A stretch of DNA of 34,763 nt from Planctomyces sp. (GCA_019636235.1 JAHBXW010000030.1:1-34763); one strand, 5' to 3'; positions 1 to 7,561 are shown, counted from the stretch's first letter. Numbers and translations: made by a program. The notes: generated from the sequence alone by a model not told the origin.

Positions 1-86
1 GCAATTGGTCATTGCGAATTGAGAGGCGAGCGGAGGGCGGCAATCCGCTGGGGGCGGCTTTCTATGGTGGGTCATCACCACCTTCC
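1..86. repeat. Edge repeat: short inverted repeats after the peroxidase gene
   Basis: The first 15 bases form GCAAT-TGGTC-ATTGC, a perfect 5-base inverted repeat with the ATTGGTCATTG word. At 62-90, read on the minus strand, there is TAGGG followed by GGTGGTGATGACCCACC, a GGTGG/CCACC dyad that overlaps the peroxidase stop codon. Related ATTGGTCA and TAGGGTGG...GACCCACC words occur at the other window edge (34418-34590). They look like REP-like or simple interspersed repeats, and the dyad could also act as a 3' stem-loop for the minus-strand gene. No T-run follows it, so I do not call a terminator. Confidence 0.4.
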
Positions 87-1652
87 CTACAGGCAACGCA
101 GGAACGCCGTCAGGTCGGTCTTCTCCTCCGCCGTCAGCTGCAGTTCCAGGACCAGGTTGAAGAACTCGACCGTGTCCTCCAGCGTCAGGCAGCGGCCATC
201 GTGCATGTACGGCGGGCTGTCCTTGATGCCCCGCAGCGTGAACGTCTTGATCGGGCCGTCTCCCGGCTCGTCGACGAACCGCTCCACCTTCAGGTCATGC
301 ATCAGGTGATCCAGGTAGAACGGCGCGGGATGGCAGACGGCGCATTGCGCCTTGCCCAGAAACAGCTTCTCGCCGTTCAACTCCGATTCCGTCGCCAACG
401 CCGGATTCAAACGTCCCGTAACAGTCAGTTTCGGCGCGGGGGGAAAGTCCAGCATGTTCTGGAATTGGGCCATGTGCGGAATCACGCTTCGCGGCAGTTC
501 CTGAAAGCCCTTCTTCATCGCGTGGATCGGATCGCCATTGAAGTAGGCCGTCCGCTGTTCGAACTCCGTGAAGTCCTCGACGGAACGCAGGCTGCGCTTC
601 GAGCCGTGAATCTGCTGGTTGAACATCCCACGCAGGCTGACCGTGTCGATCCGGAACCGGCGTTCCTGCGGTCGAAGGTCGGGCGTGAGGTGAAACTGCC
701 CGGTCGTGTGTCCGTTGACGTGGCAATCGAAGCAGGCCACGCCCAGGCTGGGCAGAGCCGTCTTGCGATCGTCGGTGGCGTTGAACTCCTCCTGCGGCAT
801 CGGCGTCAGCAGCAGCCGCAGGCCCTCCATCTGCACGGGCGTGATGAGGTCCTTGAACAGCTCATGGAAATTGTTCAGCGAGACGACCTGACCGCGGGAG
901 ACGTCTCCCAGCTCGGGGCGGTTCTGCAGGAAGATCGCCGGCGGAAACTCGGGCAGGAAAGCGTCCGGAATGTCGAACGCGACATCAAACCGCTCCAGCC
1001 GCGGGAACATTTCCAGCTGCATTTCCGGGAACACCTGCCCGCCGTTGGCATGCAGCGGATGCGGCAGCGCCGGATAAGGAAACGCGTGGCGCTCGCGGAT
1101 TTCCTCGGGCGACATCGCCGCCAGGGACTCCCAGTCCAGTCCGTTCGCGAGCCGCGCCGTCGGGCCGACGGGCAATGGCTTGCCGCGCGACATCGTCGCC
1201 TCGGGATCGAGCTTGGGCTCGAGATTGTAGCGCGTTTCCAGCAACTGCCGCTGGGCCTGCATGACGCCTTCTTTGGCCGCTGATTCCTTCTCGAAGATCT
1301 CCTCGAACGTCGTCATCGGCTTGTCGGAATTCAGCGGATCGCGGAACAGGTCGAAGCCGGAGACTTTACCCTCCTTGGGCTGGTCGGCGAGGACGGGGGA
1401 CACCGGCTGCGCGTTGGTCGCGGAGAACCGCTCGGCGGCATCTCCATCGCGCAGTTCCTGTTCCACGCGGCGGGATTGAGCGGCCCTCGGCTCCTGCACA
1501 TCCTGCACGACGTCCCGGGGGCGATCCTGCCGCTGGACGGGCTGCGTTTGCCGGGGATCCGCGTTGCGCGGCGGCCGCCGGTCCTGCGCCAGCACCAGCG
1601 GGATCGTCACACCCAGGCCCACAGTCACCAGAATCGAGCGACGCCACATCAT
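87..1652 (-). CDS. Secreted di-heme cytochrome c peroxidase-like protein (CCP/MauG family)
   Basis: 521 residues. Two c-type heme sites are visible: CFDCH at about residues 307-311 and CAVCH at 437-441, with the CCP-type motif SPPYMHDGRCLTLEDTVEFF near the end. Family members use two hemes to reduce hydrogen peroxide or oxidise a partner in the periplasm. I chose the start at 1652 because it begins a clean signal peptide (MMWRRS, hydrophobic core, then VLAQ) and is preceded by GGGGAGGG about 7 bases upstream; a longer frame to 1796 adds 48 residues without signal character. After the signal comes a low-complexity stretch rich in Arg, Gln and Pro (about residues 25-75). The first heme site lies near residue 307, whereas CCP proteins are usually 320-400 residues in total, so about 230 N-terminal residues are extra and of unknown role. 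Peroxidase versus MauG-like oxidase cannot be settled from sequence alone. Confidence 0.88.
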   Translation of the reverse strand: MMWRRSILVTVGLGVTIPLVLAQDRRPPRNADPRQTQPVQRQDRPRDVVQDVQEPRAAQSRRVEQELRDGDAAERFSATNAQPVSPVLADQPKEGKVSGFDLFRDPLNSDKPMTTFEEIFEKESAAKEGVMQAQRQLLETRYNLEPKLDPEATMSRGKPLPVGPTARLANGLDWESLAAMSPEEIRERHAFPYPALPHPLHANGGQVFPEMQLEMFPRLERFDVAFDIPDAFLPEFPPAIFLQNRPELGDVSRGQVVSLNNFHELFKDLITPVQMEGLRLLLTPMPQEEFNATDDRKTALPSLGVACFDCHVNGHTTGQFHLTPDLRPQERRFRIDTVSLRGMFNQQIHGSKRSLRSVEDFTEFEQRTAYFNGDPIHAMKKGFQELPRSVIPHMAQFQNMLDFPPAPKLTVTGRLNPALATESELNGEKLFLGKAQCAVCHPAPFYLDHLMHDLKVERFVDEPGDGPIKTFTLRGIKDSPPYMHDGRCLTLEDTVEFFNLVLELQLTAEEKTDLTAFLRCL

Positions 1653-2413
1653 GGCCAATCCCTCCCCGGTTGCAGCGCGCGCCATCGCCCTAACGTCGCA
1701 GCGCACAGGACACGTCAACAAGCCGTTTGTCGGATGCAGCAATTGCCGGACCGGGAGACGTTCCTCCGCGAAGATCGGTCGTGAACCGGGCCTCAAGGGG
1801 ATTTGAAGCGCCTCAGCGTCGCCCGCACGCGCCGACCGTGCGAAGCATTCATGGCGTCCCAGCGTGCACGTTGGCGGACCGGCGGACCGCGAGGGTTCGC
1901 CGAAGACCAGTCTGAGTCAGTCAGGACCCTGCCAACGGGCGATGAGGACGTAAGTTGTTCCGCTGCTGGCGTTTCTGGACGGCGTGGAGCTGGAGATCGA
2001 CGTCGATCCGCTACGCCTGCGGAAGACCGATTGCGGGGGGAAGGATTTCGCAGGGGCTTGACGACGGACTTGGCGGGATTTCGGGGGGTTGGACCTGGCC
2101 CAGCGAGTGCTCTGGGAATGGGCGATGGGTCAGCTTCGGTTGCCCTGGACGCGGACTTTCGGACTCCACGGCCCGTGGGACATCCGTTCGCAATGGTTCG
2201 CCGGGTCAACTGCCGGCCTGCGGGCGATGTTGACGCAAACCGAGACTCTGCTGGTGGTTCCGGAATGCGCCAGGCTGGCGATCGAGGTGGATCCGCTGGG
2301 CCTGCGGCAGGGCGAGGCGCGGGTGCGGAAATACCGATCGAGTTCGCTGACACGCGTGGTGGCAGATGGGGCGCGCGCGGCAAAATCGATAAAATCGGCA
2401 GAATTTGCCGCCG

Positions 2414-2444
2414 TTGACTTGCCTCTGGTTCGTGGGTGTTTAAT
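2414..2444 (+). promoter_or_regulatory. Candidate promoter of the first PEP-CTERM gene
   Basis: TTGACT at 2414-2419 and TTTAAT at 2439-2444 with a 19-base spacer, longer than the ideal 17. Transcription from here would start near 2451 and would include the leader hairpin at 2466-2485. The match is modest, so this is only a candidate. Confidence 0.3.
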
Positions 2445-2465
2445 TTGGTGAACGTGAATCATTCA

Positions 2466-2485
2466 GCCGCGCAGTGTTGTGCGGC
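2466..2485 (+). promoter_or_regulatory. Leader hairpin shared by both PEP-CTERM genes (copy 1)
   Basis: GCCGCGC, a 6-base loop AGTGTT, then GTGCGGC: seven pairs, one of them G-U. It ends 35 bases before the start codon. The second PEP-CTERM gene has the same stem with the same loop length at 3471-3490, and both are preceded by ATC(A/G)TTCA. The G-C to G-U swap at the third pair keeps the stem. Confidence 0.45.
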
Positions 2486-2520
2486 GCATGTCCGGGGGTC
2501 ACGGAGAAGACGGTGCCATT

Positions 2521-3204
2521 ATGAAGCAAATTGCGGTTCTGTTGACGGCGATCGCGCTCGTCGGACTTGGGCAGACTGCCCAAGGCGCGACGCTCGTCAC
2601 GTGGGATTTCAACGACGACAATGCCGTGCCCGACGGCCTCCATGCGAACCTGGCATCGACGAACTTTCTGGACGGTGCAAGCCTGTCAAACGTTGTCATC
2701 AACGACAACGCGGCCGCGCGAGGCTGGAATCCGTCCGGAACCGCCGCCGCGGCTCTGGCGGCTGGCGACTACTGGACGTTCACGGTGACGGCGGCGGCGG
2801 GGTACGTTTTCGATTTGGACGCGTTGAGCTTCGACAAGTGGCGCGGCTCCATGGGGCCGGTCAGCACGCAGGTCTACTTGGGGGCGACATTGACCGGCAC
2901 TGCTGGCACGGTGACGACGTCGTCGACCGGCTATAGCACTGACCTTAGTTCGTTCACTGGCCTGACGAGTGCGCAGTTCTTCATTGTTGCTTGGGGTGCG
3001 TCGAGCAATGGCGTAAATGCGAACCTCTTTGTGGACAACGTCCTGCTGACCGGGGCGCTCCGCGAGATCGACGACGGCAACGGCAACGGTGGAGGCACTG
3101 ACCCGAATCCTGTCCCCGAACCGGGCAGCATGGCCCTTCTCGGCCTCGGCGGACTCGGACTCGCCGGCTGGCGCCGCCGCAAGGCAAACGCCGCCAAGGC
3201 CTGA
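2521..3204 (+). CDS. PEP-CTERM surface protein, unknown beta-rich cargo
   Basis: 227 residues. A Sec signal peptide (MKQIAVLLTAIALVGLGQTAQGA) is followed by a beta-rich domain of about 160 residues starting TLVTWDFNDD. An acidic Gly-rich linker leads to the PEP-CTERM tail: VPEPG, then the hydrophobic helix and the WRRRK basic end (nucleotides 3112-3204). PEP-CTERM tails are recognised by exosortase (EpsH family), which moves proteins to the outer surface, often with exopolysaccharide production. No exosortase is in the window. The start at 2521 is set by the signal peptide; the frame opens at 2479 without one. The cargo domain resembles generic PEP-CTERM sandwich proteins that start with a WDFN strand, but I cannot name its ligand or role. 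The leader hairpin and terminator are shared with the next gene. Confidence 0.88.
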   Translation: MKQIAVLLTAIALVGLGQTAQGATLVTWDFNDDNAVPDGLHANLASTNFLDGASLSNVVINDNAAARGWNPSGTAAAALAAGDYWTFTVTAAAGYVFDLDALSFDKWRGSMGPVSTQVYLGATLTGTAGTVTTSSTGYSTDLSSFTGLTSAQFFIVAWGASSNGVNANLFVDNVLLTGALREIDDGNGNGGGTDPNPVPEPGSMALLGLGGLGLAGWRRRKANAAKA

Positions 3205-3233
3205 AATCGACGGTTGAACTCCTGACCTACCCC

Positions 3234-3269
3234 GAGCCTGTCTCATTTTGCGTGAGACGGGCTCTTTTT
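3234..3269 (+). terminator. Rho-independent terminator of the first PEP-CTERM gene
   Basis: GAGCCTGTCTCA, loop TTTTGCG, TGAGACGGGCTC, then five T. The 12-pair stem has one G-U pair. The loop and the 3' arm are identical to the terminator after the next gene (4770-4807). Confidence 0.9.
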
Positions 3270-3470
3270 GTGCGCGCTCCCGTGCACCGTTCCGCACGAC
3301 GGGACGCGGCCTTCCTTCCCCGTCATTCCCGGAAAACCGAGCAGGCAGCCCCCGACTCTGAACGGTGGCAGCCTGGAATGTTCAAGAATTTGGGCAAAGC
3401 GGGGATTATTCTGCGTTTATGGGTTGTGCTGACTATACAGCGTCAAGACACTAAAGCATCGTTCAATTTC

Positions 3471-3490
3471 GCTGCGCCATTTTGTGCGGC
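3471..3490 (+). promoter_or_regulatory. Leader hairpin shared by both PEP-CTERM genes (copy 2)
   Basis: GCTGCGC, a 6-base loop CATTTT, then GTGCGGC, ending 41 bases before the start codon. It matches the stem at 2466-2485 except for one compensated pair (C-G becomes U-G). The 11-base word TTGTGCGGCGC occurs in both leaders (2477-2487 and 3482-3492). The role is unknown; a regulator site, a translation control stem or an RNA stability element are all possible. Confidence 0.45.
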
Positions 3491-3531
3491 GCGCAGAGGT
3501 GCACAGGGCATCAAATAGGGGTAGCGGTCTC

Positions 3532-4731
3532 ATGAAGCAGTGTTTCCTGACCTTCGCGGCCATCGCCGTCGCGTCGACCGCACAGGCCGGAATGATCCCG
3601 CTGACCGACTACGGCGTCTTCGCCGGCGGCAGCCTGAACACCGGCTCGAACGTCATGACGACGAACGTGTTCCAGATCGGGACCAACGGAAACTTCCACT
3701 CGCACGGCGGCGGCTCCGGCGCCCAGTTCGTCCACGTCGGCGGGAATTACTCTTCCGGCTCGAACGTCGACCTCGGGTCCAACGTCACCCCCGCCGACCT
3801 GATCGTCACCGGGAACGTGAACCTGGGCGGCGGCTACGAGATTTACGGCAGCGTGCATGCCGGCGGCACGATCACCGGCGGGTCGAACGTCAAAGTCCAC
3901 CAGGATCTGATTTCGCTGGGTTCGATGAACCTCGGCGGCGGGACGACGGTCGATGGCATGGTCCACAGCGGCGGAAATGTCGCCTTTGGTTCGAACTCGA
4001 CCGTGTCCGGGGGCGTGTTTGCATCCGGGACCGTTTCCGCAGGGGGCGGCTCGAACATCGGCACACCCCAGACGGGCGTGGCCGCTCCGACGCCCCTGAC
4101 GTTCACACCGGTCGTCATGCCGGGCTTCAGCTCCGGCAATGCCGTGGACGCCGGCGCGTCGAACCTCAACGTGGGCGGCGGCGGCGCCCTGAGCCTGGAT
4201 CCCGGCTCCTACGGCGCGCTGACGACCGGCAGCAACGCCACGATCACCCTCAGCCCGGGCGAGTACCACTTCAACTCGATCAACCTGGGGGGCGGCACGA
4301 AATTCGACGTCTCCGCGGGACCGGTCACGATCTACGTCGCCGGCAACATCGTCACCGGCTCGAACGCCCAGTTCATCGGCAACGCCAGCCAGATCTACAT
4401 CGAAGCGCTCGGCACGTCGAACTTTGGAGGCGGCACGCAGGTGCTGGGCACGTTGCTCAGCAACAACATCACGACGGGCTCGAACGTGAAGGCCACGGGC
4501 GCGCTGTACGCTCTCAACGCGATTGATCTGGGCGGCGGCACGCATGTCAATTTCCAACTGGCCAGCAACCTCCCCAGCCAGTTTCAGATTCCGGACACCA
4601 CGGATCCGACCGGGCCGACGGATCTGAACCCCGTTCCCGAGCCGGGCAGCCTGGCCCTGCTGGGCTTCGGCGGACTCGGACTCGCCGGCTGGCGTCGTCG
4701 CAAGGCACAGCGCGAAGCCGCGAAGGCCTGA
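3532..4731 (+). CDS. PEP-CTERM surface protein with alternating GGG/GSN beta-helix-like repeats
   Basis: 399 residues. A signal peptide (MKQCFLTFAAIAVASTAQAG) precedes a long repetitive domain in which turns marked TGSN(V/A) alternate with turns marked LGGGT, about every 18-22 residues, across most of residues 30-370. Examples are MNLGGGTTVDG, VAFGSNSTVSG, INLGGGTKFDV and NIVTGSNAQF. The later part (VTIYVAGNIVTGSN ... YIEALGTSN ... GTLLSNNITTGSNVKATGALYA) is typical of DUF7305-type domains, a right-handed beta-helix or bactofilin-like stack. The tail is a PEP-CTERM signal (VPEPGSLALLGFGGLGLAGW, then RRRKA), almost the same as in the upstream gene. I infer an elongated surface adhesin or structural protein sorted by exosortase. 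Start 3532 is set by the signal peptide. No Cys occurs in the repeat domain. Confidence 0.88.
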   Translation: MKQCFLTFAAIAVASTAQAGMIPLTDYGVFAGGSLNTGSNVMTTNVFQIGTNGNFHSHGGGSGAQFVHVGGNYSSGSNVDLGSNVTPADLIVTGNVNLGGGYEIYGSVHAGGTITGGSNVKVHQDLISLGSMNLGGGTTVDGMVHSGGNVAFGSNSTVSGGVFASGTVSAGGGSNIGTPQTGVAAPTPLTFTPVVMPGFSSGNAVDAGASNLNVGGGGALSLDPGSYGALTTGSNATITLSPGEYHFNSINLGGGTKFDVSAGPVTIYVAGNIVTGSNAQFIGNASQIYIEALGTSNFGGGTQVLGTLLSNNITTGSNVKATGALYALNAIDLGGGTHVNFQLASNLPSQFQIPDTTDPTGPTDLNPVPEPGSLALLGFGGLGLAGWRRRKAQREAAKA

Positions 4732-4769
4732 TCCGGACTCCGTCCGACCGTAGAACTCCTGCCCCGTGC

Positions 4770-4807
4770 GAGCCCGTCTCATTTTGCGTGAGACGGGCTC
4801 TTTTTTT
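4770..4807 (+). terminator. Rho-independent terminator of the second PEP-CTERM gene
   Basis: GAGCCCGTCTCA, loop TTTTGCG, TGAGACGGGCTC, then seven T. A perfect 12-pair stem, with the same loop and 3' arm as the terminator at 3234-3269. Confidence 0.93.
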
Positions 4808-5058
4808 GCGCGCCGGCATGCGGATCAGAAGCCGCCCGTCCGCAGGAGGCGACCCGATCGAGCCGCTCGGATTCCCGACGCCACGGCGTGGAAAACAGAG
4901 TCACGGTGGACACCGAAGTGTGTTCTCTGTGCCTCCGGGTTTCCCTCCGGCCCCCGCTGTCCTCCCGCCGCCGCCTGAGATAGCTTGCTCAGGGGGGGCG
5001 GCGCACTCGCGGCCTGCCTTCCGATCGCCGACGTCATCGACCCACGAGGCAGCATCCG
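4808..5058. repeat. Intergenic stretch with a CTCTGTG-type repeat and a GC-rich stem
   Basis: Around 4897-4950 the sequence has the words AACAGAGTCACGGTGGACACCG and GTGTTCTCTGTGCCTCC (split here), which resemble the CACAGAGGACACAGAG-type interspersed repeats I recall from planctomycete and other environmental genomes. At 4966-5003 CGCCGCC...CCTGAG faces CTCAGG...GGCGGCG around an 8-base loop, a GC-rich stem about 55 bases before the next start codon. I see no gene here. The repeat assignment comes from memory and was not searched. Confidence 0.3.
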
Positions 5059-7518
5059 ATGGACTACGAGAAGCTGGGCGTCTTCTACCTCGGCCGCGGT
5101 TACGATCTCGACGCCGGGGCCGCGGACGGCGACCTGATCTTGTACGACTCCAAGGATCTGACCACGCACGGCGTCATCGTCGGCATGACGGGCAGCGGCA
5201 AGACGGGCCTCGGCGTGACTCTGCTCGAAGAGGCCGCGATCGACGGCATTCCGGCCATCGTCATCGACCCCAAGGGGGACCTGGGCAACCTGCTGCTCAC
5301 CTTTCCGGACCTGCGGCCCGAGGATTTTCAGCCCTGGGTGGATCGCGAAGAGGCGCTTCGCCGCGGCCGCACCGAAGAGGAGTTCGCCGCCGATCTCGCC
5401 GAGGCCTGGCGGAACGGCCTCGCGGAATGGCAGCAGGACGCTGAGCGCATTCAGCGGCTCCGTGCCGCGGCCGACTTCGCGATCTACACGCCGGGCAGCG
5501 AGGCGGGCCTGCCGCTGAGCGTCCTGCGGTCCTTCGCCGCCCCCGGCGAGGAAGTGCTGTGCAGCGGAGACGCGCTGCGCGAGCGCGTCTCGGCCGCCGT
5601 CTCCGGCCTTCTGGCGCTGCTGGGCATCAACGCCGATCCCCTGCGCAGCCGCGAGCACATTCTGCTGTCGAACATTCTCGATCGCGCCTGGCGGGAGCGC
5701 CGCGACCTCGACCTTCCGGCGCTCATTCGCGAGATCCAGTCGCCCCCGTTCAAGACAATCGGCGTCATGGACCTGGAGGCCATGTTTCCCGCGTCCGACC
5801 GGATGCAATTGGCGATGACCGTCAACAGCGTGCTGGCCGCGCCGAGCTTCGCCGCCTGGACGCATGGCGACCCGCTCGACGTCCGCCGGCTGCTGTACAC
5901 CTCCGAGGGCAAGCCGCGGATCGCCGTGCTGTCGATCGCGCACCTCTCGGAGAACGAGCGGATGTTCTTCGTGACGCTGCTGCTCAACGAGATCATCGCC
6001 TGGATGCGCGCCCAACCCGGCACGTCGAGCCTGAGGGCGCTCGTCTACATGGATGAAGTCTTCGGCTATATGCCGCCGACGGCCAATCCGCCGACGAAGC
6101 TGCCGCTGCTGACGCTCATCAAACAGGCCCGCGCTTATGGCGTGGGGCTGGTGCTGGCGACGCAAAACCCCGTCGACCTGGACTACAAGGCACTGTCCAA
6201 CGCCGGGACCTGGTGGCTGGGCCGGCTGCAGACCGAGCGCGACAAGGCCCGCGTGCTGGACGGGCTCGAGGGAGCGTCCTCCGCCGCCGGGCAGAACTTC
6301 GACCGCCAGCGGACCGAGCGGATCCTGTCCGGCCTCGGCAAGCGCGTGTTTCTGATGAACAACGTGCACGAGGACCAGCCCGTCGTGTTCCAGACGCGCT
6401 GGGCGTTGTCCTATCTCCGCGGCCCGATGACGCGCGATCAGATCTCCGGCCTGATGGAGAGCCGCAAGCCCGCGCCGATCGAGGCGCCGGCCTTCCCGAC
6501 GGCGGCCCCGGAAACCGAGCCGACGCCCCTCGGGGACCTCCCTGATCTGGCCCGGGAAGCGCCTGTTCTGCCCCCGGAAATCCGTCCGGCCTACGTGGCG
6601 GTCGCGTCCACGACGCCGGGCGACGTCGAACTCGTGTATCGCCCGGCCGTGCTGGGCCGCGGCCGGCTGCATTACGTCGACGCCAGGTCGAAGACCGATT
6701 GCTGGCGTTCGTTCCTCCTGTTCCGGGAGATCGACGGACAGGCGCCCGACAACCTTTGGCAGGACGCGGACTCGGCCGATCCCGCGGAGCTGACGCTGGA
6801 CCGCCAGCCTGTCCCCGAGGCCCGGTTCGCGCAGCTTCCGGTCGAGCTGATGCGGCCCCGGACGTATTCGGTCTGGGAGCGGACGCTGAAATCGCATCTG
6901 TACGAGTCGGCCAGACTGTCGCTGCTGGCCGCGCCGTCGTTGAAACAGTTCTCGCGGCCCGGCGAGGCGGAAGGAGACTTCCGCGCGCGGCTGGCGCATC
7001 TGCTGCATGAACAGCGGGACCTCGAAATCGAGAAGCTCCGCGGCAAGCATGTTGCCAGGGTCCGGTCTCTGCAGGACCGGCTGCAACGGGCCCAGCATCG
7101 CGTTCAGGCCGAACAGGCGCAGGCCAGTCAGGCCAAAGTTTCGGTGCTGGCCAGCCTGGGTTCGACCGTGTTCGGGGCCGTGTTCGGCCGCAAGATCGCC
7201 AGTTCAACGAACGTCGGCAAGGCGGCCACCAGCATCCGCGCAGCGGGACGCGCGTCGCAGCAGCAGGCGGACGTCGTCCGCGCCGAGGAGCGGGTGGAAT
7301 CGGTGCGTGACGAAATCGCCGACCTGGACCGGACGCTCGAGGCGGAGGTCGATCGCATTCGCGAAACGCTGTCGCCCGAGCGGCTCGAACTGCAGCCCCT
7401 GGAGATCCGCGCCAGGAAGAGCGACATCAGCGTGGAACAGGTGACGCTGTGCTGGCTGCCGTACACGATTCAGGGGGCTCCTGCCTGGGTGATGTCCTCA
7501 ATGTCCGACGGACGCTGA
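5059..7518 (+). CDS. HerA/VirB4-like P-loop ATPase with C-terminal coiled coil
   Basis: 819 residues. The Walker A motif is GMTGSGKTG (about residues 42-50), followed by AIVIDPKGDLGNLL near 66-78. The Walker B is LVYMDEVFGYMPP with D332 and E333, then a sensor-like segment VLATQNPVDLDY near 365. This pattern belongs to the HerA/FtsK superfamily (DUF87-type 'ATP-binding protein'), hexameric motors that act on DNA or protein. Roughly residues 640-790 form two coiled-coil helices (RSLQDRLQRAQHRVQAEQAQ and VESVRDEIADLDRTLEAEV) separated by a Gly-rich hydrophobic turn (LASLGSTVFGAVFGRK, about 697-712). A CLCWLPY-like ending follows (TLCWLPY). GAGG lies about 12 bases before the start. There is no NurA or other nuclease next to it, so the substrate is unknown; it stands alone between unrelated genes. 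Confidence 0.82.
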   Translation: MDYEKLGVFYLGRGYDLDAGAADGDLILYDSKDLTTHGVIVGMTGSGKTGLGVTLLEEAAIDGIPAIVIDPKGDLGNLLLTFPDLRPEDFQPWVDREEALRRGRTEEEFAADLAEAWRNGLAEWQQDAERIQRLRAAADFAIYTPGSEAGLPLSVLRSFAAPGEEVLCSGDALRERVSAAVSGLLALLGINADPLRSREHILLSNILDRAWRERRDLDLPALIREIQSPPFKTIGVMDLEAMFPASDRMQLAMTVNSVLAAPSFAAWTHGDPLDVRRLLYTSEGKPRIAVLSIAHLSENERMFFVTLLLNEIIAWMRAQPGTSSLRALVYMDEVFGYMPPTANPPTKLPLLTLIKQARAYGVGLVLATQNPVDLDYKALSNAGTWWLGRLQTERDKARVLDGLEGASSAAGQNFDRQRTERILSGLGKRVFLMNNVHEDQPVVFQTRWALSYLRGPMTRDQISGLMESRKPAPIEAPAFPTAAPETEPTPLGDLPDLAREAPVLPPEIRPAYVAVASTTPGDVELVYRPAVLGRGRLHYVDARSKTDCWRSFLLFREIDGQAPDNLWQDADSADPAELTLDRQPVPEARFAQLPVELMRPRTYSVWERTLKSHLYESARLSLLAAPSLKQFSRPGEAEGDFRARLAHLLHEQRDLEIEKLRGKHVARVRSLQDRLQRAQHRVQAEQAQASQAKVSVLASLGSTVFGAVFGRKIASSTNVGKAATSIRAAGRASQQQADVVRAEERVESVRDEIADLDRTLEAEVDRIRETLSPERLELQPLEIRARKSDISVEQVTLCWLPYTIQGAPAWVMSSMSDGR

Positions 7519-7561
7519 CGGCAGTGTCCGAGGCCACGCAGCACGCCAGCGCGGTCCTCAG

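Larger units (their letters stand above)
1653..2520. other. Gene-poor stretch with a degenerate internal duplication
   Basis: No open frame here has a good start, ribosome site or recognisable domain. Two copies of a 36-base segment, 1990-2025 and 2275-2310, agree at about 30 positions (both read CTGG-GATCGA-GT-GATCCGCT--GCCTGCGG-AG). Translated in the same sense they give LEIDVDPLRLRK and LAIEVDPLGLRQ, each preceded by VVP. The copies are in different frames of the plus strand and the first is closed by a nearby stop. This looks like the remains of a decayed coding sequence. The end of the stretch (from about 2410) holds the probable promoter and leader of the first PEP-CTERM gene. Confidence 0.4.

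Noticed and set aside
2089-2451. Possible 120-residue gene on the plus strand
   Set aside because: No ribosome site or homologous family that I recognise, and it runs through the promoter-like DNA before the PEP-CTERM gene. I treat it as part of a decayed region.
3600-4600. CRISPR array or tandem DNA repeat in the GGG/GSN region
   Set aside because: The periodicity is at protein level inside an intact coding frame with signal peptide and sorting tail; there are no identical DNA repeats with spacers.
4825-7098. Long open frame on the minus strand (about 757 codons) opposite the HerA-like ATPase
   Set aside because: It is Arg-, Gln- and Gly-rich with no domain, and is the shadow of a high-GC gene with clear Walker motifs on the other strand.
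5059-7518. HerA-NurA anti-phage or DNA repair operon
   Set aside because: No NurA, Sir2 or nuclease gene is adjacent; the neighbours are a PEP-CTERM protein and a rhodanese, so only the ATPase family can be claimed.
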